DNA of 64,000 bases from Lacinutrix sp. WUR7 (GTDB lineage Bacteria; Bacteroidota; Bacteroidia; Flavobacteriales; Flavobacteriaceae): contig NZ_CP045067.1 in NCBI RefSeq assembly GCF_016864015.1, positions 1,027,001-1,091,000 of the forward strand, read 5' to 3'. The position numbers were made by a program, and so were the translations under genes. The notes beneath the pieces were generated by a model. That model did not search any database. It was not told the DNA's origin and saw only the letters and a program-made list of their open reading frames with translations. The first letter of the stretch is position 1, and every line of letters begins with the position of its first letter. Positions 58,699 through 64,000 of this stretch are shown here, piece by piece.

Positions 58699-59298
58699 TT
58701 GACTAAAAACAATACAGAAAAAGGTAAACTAATAGTGTTTTCCGCTCCTTCAGGATCTGGAAAAACAACCATTGTTAGGCACTTATTAAAACAAGAAGCA
58801 TTAAATCTAGCATTTTCTATTTCTGCAACTTCAAGAGAAAAAAGAGGTACCGAAGCACATGCCGAAGACTACTACTTTCTATCGGCAAGTGCATTTAAAC
58901 AACATATTAAAGACGACGATTTCTTAGAGTGGGAAGAAGTATATAGAGATAATTTCTATGGTACTTTAAAAACCGAAGTAGAGCGTCTTTGGGCATTAGG
59001 TAAAAATGTGATTTTTGATATTGATGTTTCTGGTGGTTTACGTATAAAACGAAAATTCCCAGAAGAAACATTATCTGTTTTTGTAAAACCACCAAGTATT
59101 GACGAGTTAAAAATTAGGCTTAAAAAACGCAAAACCGAAACTGACGATAAAATTAATATGCGTGTAGCAAAAGCGAGTGCAGAACTTGCTACTGCTCCTC
59201 TTTTTGATATTATTATTGAAAATGATAATCTAGAAAAAGCATTATTAGAAGCAGAAAATTTAGTTGGTGATTTTGTAAACCCTAAAAAAGAAGCTTAA
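58699..59298 (+). CDS. gmk: Guanylate kinase
   Basis: Gmk phosphorylates GMP to GDP. The 199 aa begin at TTG (58699), preceded by AGGATT; no in-frame ATG lies between there and the P-loop. Walker A FSAPSGSGKTTIV is near residue 15, the GMP-binding ATSREKRGTEAHAEDYYFLS follows, and VIFDIDVSGGLRIKRKFPE is the core segment. Full length for the family. nadD begins 1 nt after the stop. Confidence 0.96.
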   Translation: MTKNNTEKGKLIVFSAPSGSGKTTIVRHLLKQEALNLAFSISATSREKRGTEAHAEDYYFLSASAFKQHIKDDDFLEWEEVYRDNFYGTLKTEVERLWALGKNVIFDIDVSGGLRIKRKFPEETLSVFVKPPSIDELKIRLKKRKTETDDKINMRVAKASAELATAPLFDIIIENDNLEKALLEAENLVGDFVNPKKEA

Positions 59299-59299
59299 A

Positions 59300-59878
59300 A
59301 TGAAAGTTGGTTTATACTTTGGGTCTTTTAATCCTATTCATATTGGTCATTTAATACTTGCTAATCATTTAGCAGAGTATAGCGATTTAGACCAAGTATG
59401 GTTTGTAGTAACACCACACAATCCTTTTAAAAAGAAAAGTACGCTGCTAGATAACTACCAACGATTAGAAATGGTGTATCAAGCAACCAAAGATTATATA
59501 AAACTTAAACCTAGTGATATTGAGTTTGGTTTACCGCAACCAAATTACACCATCAACACATTAACGCATCTTCAAGAAAAACATCCAGATCATGCCTTTA
59601 GTTTGATTATGGGAGAAGACAACTTGAAGAATTTTCATAAGTGGAAAAACTACGAGCAAATTCTAGAAAACAATGCCATTTATGTGTATCCTAGAATTTC
59701 GGAAGGAAAAGTAGCAACACAGTTTGATAACCACGAACGTATTCATCGTGTAGAAGCACCAATAATACAGCTTTCTTCAACCTTTATACGCAAGTCTATT
59801 AAAGCAGGTAAAAACATCAAACCCATGCTACCAGAACATGTTTGGGAATATTTGGATGAAATGAATTTTTATAGGTAG
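59300..59878 (+). CDS. nadD: Nicotinate-nucleotide adenylyltransferase
   Basis: NadD makes nicotinate adenine dinucleotide in NAD synthesis. At 192 aa it is complete. GSFNPIHIGHLILANHL holds the HxGH nucleotidyltransferase motif, VTPHNPFKKKS and MGEDNLKNFHKWKNYE follow, and the ISSTxxR-type motif is IQLSSTFIRKSI. The last 63 bp (59816-59878), encoding KPMLPEHVWEYLDEMNFYR and the stop, occur again at 60743-60805 with 3 differences. So the present 3' end may have been supplied by an inserted islet. Confidence 0.96.
   Translation: MKVGLYFGSFNPIHIGHLILANHLAEYSDLDQVWFVVTPHNPFKKKSTLLDNYQRLEMVYQATKDYIKLKPSDIEFGLPQPNYTINTLTHLQEKHPDHAFSLIMGEDNLKNFHKWKNYEQILENNAIYVYPRISEGKVATQFDNHERIHRVEAPIIQLSSTFIRKSIKAGKNIKPMLPEHVWEYLDEMNFYR
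59816..59878 (+). repeat. Direct repeat, copy 1 (functional 3' end of nadD)
   Basis: 63 bp that recur at 60743-60805 with 60 of 63 bases identical. This copy completes nadD. The two copies bracket a lipoprotein gene, as an attachment-type duplication would. Confidence 0.85.
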
Positions 59879-59937
59879 ATGAATTTATTTACACGGATTT
59901 TTTAAATATTTAAAATCCTTAATCCCTTAATTGTTAA

Positions 59938-60669
59938 ATGAAAAAAATCATACTATTTGCATTAATTGCATTTCAATTTTCCTGTAATTCTGACGATTCT
60001 GAAACATCACAAAATAATACTCCTTTAGGTAAGCTAATAAAAATAGAAACTACTTTTACTGCTTCAGGAGAAACGGATGTAGTATATAATTCATATAACT
60101 ATAATGATTCCGGTAACCTTTCTGAAATTAATTCTGAAATTGACAATACCACAACATTCGTAAGGTATTCTTATAATGACGAAGGGCAAATATGGAAAGA
60201 AAACTTAAGTGATGGATCATTTAGAGAATACCAATACACTAACGGATTAATAACATCTATTACCTTTTCAAATTCGGATACTAACATAGTACTTATTAAC
60301 GATAGCAATTCACAACTAATACAAAGTAAATACTATAATGGAAGTATATTTCTATCAGAAAAAAATTACACAAATGATAGTAGTGGAAATGTTTTAAGTA
60401 TTGAAAATGGCACTTCATTAACCACTTACACCTATGACAATAGGAATAACCCACTTTATGCAGCTTATCAAAATCAAGAATTTAATAAAACATTCCATGT
60501 GTTTGCTTTAGTTCCTCCTACAAATACAACCAATAATATTATATCCAAAAGTGGTTCTTTTAATGCTACTTTAACACATACATACAACACTAATGGGTTT
60601 CCTATAACAACGCAAGAAGTTCTACCAAATGGAGATATTAGATCTGTTATTTATACCTATCAAGAATAA
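59938..60669 (+). CDS. Lipoprotein with YD-like tyrosine-rich repeats, on a small islet
   Basis: 243 aa with a lipoprotein signal MKKIILFALIAFQFSC (Cys16) and Ser/Asp-rich linker. The body has repeated Y/D/N strands such as NSYNYNDSGNLSEINSE, FVRYSYNDEGQIWKENLSDG and TTYTYDNRNNPLYAAY, resembling short YD/RHS-type repeats without an RHS core. It is probably surface- or periplasm-anchored; the function is unknown. It lies between two copies of the nadD 3' end (59816-59878 and 60743-60805), so it appears to be inserted. There is no promoter of its own that I can define. Confidence 0.75.
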   Translation: MKKIILFALIAFQFSCNSDDSETSQNNTPLGKLIKIETTFTASGETDVVYNSYNYNDSGNLSEINSEIDNTTTFVRYSYNDEGQIWKENLSDGSFREYQYTNGLITSITFSNSDTNIVLINDSNSQLIQSKYYNGSIFLSEKNYTNDSSGNVLSIENGTSLTTYTYDNRNNPLYAAYQNQEFNKTFHVFALVPPTNTTNNIISKSGSFNATLTHTYNTNGFPITTQEVLPNGDIRSVIYTYQE

Positions 60670-60721
60670 TTTTATTTAATTCCTCTTTATTCAGATTAAA
60701 AAAAGGGGATAACTATTATAG

Positions 60722-60741
60722 ATTCCTGCCTTCGCAGGAAT
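60722..60741 (+). repeat. Perfect hairpin ATTCCTGC-CTTC-GCAGGAAT at the islet end
   Basis: An 8-bp perfect stem with a CTTC loop that ends one base before the displaced nadD tail. Its design (short perfect stem, 4-nt loop) resembles the leader hairpins, and this sequence type is a common interspersed repeat in flavobacteria as I recall. Confidence 0.6.
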
Positions 60742-60742
60742 G

Positions 60743-60805
60743 ATCAAACCCATGCTACCAGAACATGTTTGGGCGTATTTGGATGGAATGAATTTTTATA
60801 GGTAG
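60743..60805 (+). pseudogene. nadD: Displaced 3' fragment of nadD (direct repeat, copy 2)
   Basis: 63 bp matching the end of nadD, coding in frame for KPMLPEHVWAYLDGMNFYR plus stop; the two changed residues (Glu to Ala, Glu to Gly) come from 3 base changes. It has no start. A terminator follows directly (60819-60855), as expected if this was the original end of nadD. Confidence 0.8.
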
Positions 60806-60818
60806 TTAAACTCTTGTA

Positions 60819-60855
60819 AAAAGGATAGAACGGTATGTTTGAAATCCTTTTTTTT
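60819..60855 (+). terminator. Terminator behind the displaced nadD tail
   Basis: AAAAGGAT (60819-60826) pairs with ATCCTTTT (60844-60851), continuing into a run of T to 60855. It probably terminated the original yicC-gmk-nadD transcript. Confidence 0.7.
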
Positions 60856-60934
60856 ATTTCCAAAAAAAAGATTGAGTAGTGAAAGCCTGGTTTTTTTCCT
60901 TCTAAAAAAATTTGCCCAAATTATAAACATAAAA

Positions 60935-60961
60935 AAAACGCCAACATTTAGCTGGCGTTTT
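60935..60961 (-). terminator. Terminator after the BON-LysM gene
   Basis: AAAACGCCA (60935-60943) pairs with TGGCGTTTT (60953-60961), and the A-run to the left gives a U-run on the minus transcript. It lies 24 nt past the stop. Confidence 0.75.
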
Positions 60962-60985
60962 CTAATTTATATACTATTACAGAAC

Positions 60986-61483
60986 TTAATCTAAAGCAGG
61001 AATACGTAAAACTTGACCTACGTAAATTTTATCAGGATGCTCTAACATTGGTTTGTTAGCTTCAAAAATAACAGGATACTTCATTGCATTACCATAATAT
61101 GTTTTTGCAATTTTACCTAGAGTATCTCCACTTACAACTGCATGAAATTGTGCTACAGGCTCTACAACCTCAACCGTCATTTTATCATCAACAGTTGCAA
61201 TACCATTAGAGTTACCTACTACTAATATTACTTTTTCTCTTGTTGCTTGATCGTGTGCCATACCAGAAATGGTTGCTGCATCATCATCAATAAATATACT
61301 TAAATCTTCTACTTGAAGTTCTAAATCCCCAATGGTTGTTTCTAATCTTCTAGCAACTAATGCTTCTTCTTTTAACTCTTCTGCATTTGCTGCTGCTAAT
61401 TTTTCTGCTGCTTCTTCTTCCGTTGTTTTTCCAATTCCGAAAACTTTTGCTCCTGCATTTTTAATAAATGAAAATAATCCCAT
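60986..61483 (-). CDS. lysM: BON- and LysM-domain protein (Kbp/YgaU-like)
   Basis: 165 aa from the ATG at 61483 (MGLFSFIKNAGAKVFG); an in-frame ATG 26 codons upstream would add a hydrophobic unrelated tail. A Glu/Ala-rich helix is followed by a BON domain (about 41-107: DDDAATISGMAHDQATREKV) and a LysM domain (about 113-162: HAVVSGDTLGKIAKTYYG, YVGQVLRIPALD). The E. coli relative Kbp (149 aa) binds potassium; whether this one does is not known. It has no signal peptide and is expected in the cytoplasm like Kbp. Confidence 0.88.
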   Translation of the reverse strand: MGLFSFIKNAGAKVFGIGKTTEEEAAEKLAAANAEELKEEALVARRLETTIGDLELQVEDLSIFIDDDAATISGMAHDQATREKVILVVGNSNGIATVDDKMTVEVVEPVAQFHAVVSGDTLGKIAKTYYGNAMKYPVIFEANKPMLEHPDKIYVGQVLRIPALD

Positions 61484-61590
61484 AATGTTTTTTGTGTTTA
61501 ATTTTTTGTTAATAATTGTAAAGTTAAAAAAATAGTTCCTAACTACTATTAATGTTAACAACTAATGTGCCAAAATCTTGTAAAAAGTGA

Positions 61591-61620
61591 AACCGTCTAA
61601 AAATTTCTTTTTAAACGGTT
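61591..61620 (-). terminator. Terminator after the lipoprotein gene at 61661
   Basis: AACCGT-C-TAAAAA (61591-61603) pairs with TTTTTA-A-ACGGTT (61608-61620), one mismatch. It lies 40 nt past the stop. Confidence 0.65.
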
Positions 61621-61660
61621 CCTCCATGAACTAACCAACCAAAATTGTAATATGCTTCTT

Positions 61661-62623
61661 CTATTTTATACGAGTATTCTCTCTTATGTTATCTTTTTTT
61701 GCAGCACGTTGTACACGTTTCTTTTCTGCACTAGATTTTGTTTTATCTGTTGTTGTACCTGTTTTTAAATACTGTATGTAGCCTCTTCCTTTAAATTCAT
61801 ATAAGGTTCCAGATGCATTGTGAAACAATTCTATGGTACTATCATTTATAACGCTCAATTCAAAAAACTCATTGTCAAAGTAATCATAATCTAATGTTAA
61901 TGTTTTTTGGTATAGATTTCCGTTTACATCACCAATGCCATAAATCCCAGAGTAATCCCAATACAAATTATTAATATTCATTCCTGTAGCGTCTTGTGAG
62001 CTTCTAAAAGTAGATCCATTTCCACCAGCTAAAAACTGCATGTAGTTTTCATTATCAAATTCGTTTAAAGCGCCATAGTTGCTTGTATATGTTTTCTCCC
62101 AAGCTTCATATTCTTGCATGAAATAATGAATGTTATCATAAAAAACAAAGTCATAGTCAAAACTTGCTCTTTGGTAACCATGTAAAAAATACGAGGTATC
62201 ATTATATGGATTATACAATTCTATAGTATTATAATCTATTTTGTACACATCAAATGTTTCAAAACCATCTATATCATGATCCACATCTAAAATCATATTA
62301 TATGCATCATAATAACCAACAGGAATTCCAAAACCATTTCCTTGGCTACCTATTCCTACTAAATTATTATTAGCGTAAAGCAATCCATTTCTAAAAGATA
62401 TAGTAAAGGCTGTTTGTAAAAAACGGGTTTCCCCATATCCTATGGTTTGATTAATATCTACATACCATAATTCATATGAATTTAATAATTCGTTTATAGA
62501 AATTGTTGGTGCTGGATTATTATAATTGCTGTTGTAATCATCTACATAAACATCTTCATGATAACAAGAGGTAAATAATAATGCTATAATAGCAAATACC
62601 GAAAGTAGTTTTGTCGTTTTCAT
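61661..62623 (-). CDS. Lipoprotein of unknown function with basic C-terminal tail
   Basis: 320 aa with lipobox LLFTSC (Cys20) followed by YHEDVYVDDYN. The body is Tyr/Asp/Asn-rich and beta-like (LLNSYELWYVDINQTIGYGE, FLQTAFTISFRNGLLYANNN, HYFMQEYEAWEKTYTS), and the tail is strongly basic (KTKSSAEKKRVQRAAKKDN). Proteins like this are, as I recall, often labelled 'nicotinic acid mononucleotide adenyltransferase' in flavobacterial databases because they lie near nadD; the sequence has no HxGH motif and that label is not supported here. Envelope location expected, function unknown. Confidence 0.8.
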   Translation of the reverse strand: MKTTKLLSVFAIIALLFTSCYHEDVYVDDYNSNYNNPAPTISINELLNSYELWYVDINQTIGYGETRFLQTAFTISFRNGLLYANNNLVGIGSQGNGFGIPVGYYDAYNMILDVDHDIDGFETFDVYKIDYNTIELYNPYNDTSYFLHGYQRASFDYDFVFYDNIHYFMQEYEAWEKTYTSNYGALNEFDNENYMQFLAGGNGSTFRSSQDATGMNINNLYWDYSGIYGIGDVNGNLYQKTLTLDYDYFDNEFFELSVINDSTIELFHNASGTLYEFKGRGYIQYLKTGTTTDKTKSSAEKKRVQRAAKKDNIRENTRIK

Positions 62624-62749
62624 AATCGTTCATTTTAAAGTTAATACTTTTAGGTATTCAAAACGCATGCCAAAAAACACAACTAATTAACAAGCAACAC
62701 TTTAATGTGATTGATATTTTGCTTATTTTTGAAATTCTAATAATTACGG

Positions 62750-62767
62750 TTTCCGTTGTCACGGAAA
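62750..62767 (+). repeat. Short leader hairpin TTTCCGT-TGTC-ACGGAAA upstream of gpsA
   Basis: A perfect 7-bp stem with a TGTC loop, ending 21 nt before the ATG at 62789. The sense-strand design matches those before radA and DUF2007. Confidence 0.7.
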
Positions 62768-62788
62768 TTAAAAAAGAAAATATTTTTA

Positions 62789-63790
62789 ATGAGCAAACCT
62801 TTAAAATATGCTGTTTTTGGTAGCGGAAGTTGGGCTACTGCAATTGTAAAAATGCTATGCGAAAATCAACAAGAAGTTGGTTGGTATATGCGAAGCGTTT
62901 ACATTAAGGAACATTTATTAAAAGAGCAGCACAATCCTAGTTATTTGAGCTCTGTAGAGTTTCATATAGAACAATTAAAAATCTCTAATGATATCAATGA
63001 AATGGCTGCTTATGCAGATGTGCTGATTTTTGCTATTCCTTCTGCTTTTATGTATTCGGAATTAGAAAAACTCACCTATAATATTCAAGATAAAATTGTA
63101 GTATCTGCTGTAAAAGGGATTATTCCAGAAACCGGAAAATTGGTTGGTCAGCATTTTAATGAAGTCTATAAAATACCTTTTGAAAACATTGGCGTTATCG
63201 CTGGACCATGCCATGCAGAAGAAGTTGCCTTAGAGCGTTTATCCTATTTAACCATTTCTTGTGCAGACCCTGTAAAAGCACAAAACATAGCCGATGCGTT
63301 ATCTAACGATTATATTAAAACCAAAATTAGCGACGATGTTATTGGAACAGAATATGCGGTAATGCTCAAAAATATTTATGCCATTGCAGCAGGAATCGCT
63401 CATGGTTTAGGATATGGAGATAATTTCCAAAGTGTACTTATGAGTAACGCGATTCGCGAAATGAAACGCTTTATCAAGAAAATGCATAAGATGAAACGCA
63501 ACATTAATAACTCGGCATATTTAGGCGATTTGCTAGTAACTGGTTACTCGGTTTTTTCCCGAAACCGCATGTTTGGAAACATGATTGGTAAAGGCTACAC
63601 GGTGAAATCTGCACAAATGGAAATGAGCATGATTGCTGAAGGGTATTATGCTACAAAATCTGCACACTTACTTAATAACAAAAACAATAAAAAAACGCGT
63701 TTACCAATAATAGATGCTGTTTATGAGATTTTATACGAAGGCAAAGATGCTAAAAAAGTGTTTCAAAAACTGACGGATAAATTGGATTAA
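62789..63790 (+). CDS. gpsA: NAD(P)H-dependent glycerol-3-phosphate dehydrogenase
   Basis: GpsA reduces dihydroxyacetone phosphate to sn-glycerol-3-phosphate for phospholipid synthesis. The start ATG 62789 (MSKPLKYAVFGSGSWATAIV) gives 333 aa; a TTG 33 nt upstream would lie inside the leader hairpin and is less likely. The dinucleotide motif GSGSWATA is at the N-terminus. Conserved VVSAVKGIIPETGKLVGQ, GVIAGPCHAEEVALER, the catalytic Lys in AVMLKNIYAIAAGIAHGLGY and the C-terminal LGDLLVTGYSVFSRNRMFG are present. The end is complete. Confidence 0.95.
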   Translation: MSKPLKYAVFGSGSWATAIVKMLCENQQEVGWYMRSVYIKEHLLKEQHNPSYLSSVEFHIEQLKISNDINEMAAYADVLIFAIPSAFMYSELEKLTYNIQDKIVVSAVKGIIPETGKLVGQHFNEVYKIPFENIGVIAGPCHAEEVALERLSYLTISCADPVKAQNIADALSNDYIKTKISDDVIGTEYAVMLKNIYAIAAGIAHGLGYGDNFQSVLMSNAIREMKRFIKKMHKMKRNINNSAYLGDLLVTGYSVFSRNRMFGNMIGKGYTVKSAQMEMSMIAEGYYATKSAHLLNNKNNKKTRLPIIDAVYEILYEGKDAKKVFQKLTDKLD

Positions 63791-63839
63791 TCTAGTCCCT
63801 TTGAAAAAAGGAATCTCATAAATCTTATCTAGATTCTTT

Positions 63840-63938
63840 GGGCGTTACCATCTTTCGCTGAAAAAGCTTCAAATGGTCGCGCTTTCCGTTATATCTTTTG
63901 CAAAAAAGCAAAAGGATGTCACTGCAATCGCTAACGCA
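63840..63938 (+). repeat. Structured interspersed repeat, copy B (short-loop form)
   Basis: About 99 bp starting GGGCGTTAC and ending CTAACGCA. Outer arms GCGTTA (63842-63847) and TAACGC (63932-63937) pair. Inside, TTCGCT and a GCGCTTTCCGTTATATC stretch lead to a hairpin CTTTTGC/GCAAAAG (63895-63901 with 63908-63914). It corresponds, in the other orientation, to the element at 45209-45368. It lies 50 bp past gpsA. It is non-coding as far as I can see. Confidence 0.65.
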
Positions 63939-64000
63939 CTTATTTGCTAAAGTTTAGCTGTAATTACGATGTTCACTTCTATCGGTTGTGGCAGTTTCAT

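Larger units (their letters stand above)
60670..60985. other. Region with displaced nadD tail between the islet lipoprotein and the BON-LysM gene
   Basis: 316 bp without an intact gene. In order: a hairpin ATTCCTGC-CTTC-GCAGGAAT (60722-60741), the second nadD tail (60743-60805), a terminator (60819-60855), and the terminator of the BON-LysM gene (60935-60961). Confidence 0.75.

Noticed and set aside
61661-62623. Label as nicotinic acid mononucleotide adenyltransferase
   Set aside because: The protein is a lipoprotein with no nucleotidyltransferase HxGH or SSTxxR motif; the real NadD is at 59300-59878.

Overview
The window is a contiguous stretch of chromosome from a member of the Bacteroidota, almost certainly a (marine) Flavobacteriaceae species. 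The reasons are: AT-rich DNA; A-rich start regions instead of strong Shine-Dalgarno sites; many promoters matching the Bacteroidota -7 box TAnnTTTG; type IX secretion (T9SS) proteins, including the machinery protein PorZ; three TonB-dependent receptors; and family-typical neighbourhoods such as panD-panC / half-size GT5 starch synthase / DUF4270 lipoprotein / glmS, detached atpDC, XRE plus DUF2975, and porZ-recO. I would not name a genus with confidence. No rRNA, tRNA, CRISPR array, insertion sequence or prophage was seen.

Layout. 1-4927 (-): the N-terminal 1642 codons of a giant secreted protein (GEVED, choice-of-anchor D, thrombospondin-3 and LamG-like domains) that runs off the left edge. 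5.3-9.4 kb (-): radA, an esterase-fold protein lacking its nucleophile, panD and panC. 9.6-18.4 kb (+): half-size GT5 starch synthase, DUF4270 lipoprotein, glmS, TonB receptor and GDSL lipoprotein. 18.6-20.4 kb (+): atpD-atpC. 20.5-24.6 kb (-): umuD without umuC, an M61 peptidase, and an XRE regulator downstream of three tandem DUF2975 membrane proteins whose promoter sits inside an 18-bp inverted repeat. 24.8-31.6 kb: DUF2007, alpha/beta hydrolase, a MocR-like regulator divergent from a TonB receptor, cupin-8, a small beta-barrel and recX. 32.3-45.1 kb (+): two giant paralogous T9SS cargo proteins (1943 and 2226 aa). 45.4-50.9 kb (-): porZ-recO-TonB receptor operon. 51-57.7 kb: gdhA, an outer-membrane protein, cystathionine gamma-synthase-type enzyme, RsiV-like lipoprotein, DinB, ArsC-like, EamA and thioesterase. 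57.8-59.9 kb (+): yicC-gmk-nadD. 59.9-64 kb: a lipoprotein islet at the 3' end of nadD, a BON-LysM protein, another lipoprotein and gpsA.

How the genes fit together: most are core functions (pantothenate, amino-sugar and NAD/GMP supply, ATP synthase, recombination repair by RadA/RecO/RecX, glutamate and cysteine/methionine metabolism), interleaved with cell-envelope genes. PorZ and the three giant proteins belong to the same secretion route, since the giants carry or are expected to carry T9SS C-terminal signals.

The least explained signals are non-coding. (1) A two-copy structured repeat at 45209-45368 and 63840-63938 has conserved outer ends, a conserved TATATC box and a hairpin whose paired sequence differs but still pairs. 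(2) A 63-bp duplication of the nadD 3' end flanks a lipoprotein gene, with a terminator left behind the displaced copy, so it looks like a small islet inserted at a gene end. (3) Short TTCCGT-loop-ACGGAA hairpins sit in the same orientation just upstream of the radA, umuD, DUF2007 and gpsA start codons. (4) An operator-like inverted repeat wraps the DUF2975 operon promoter.
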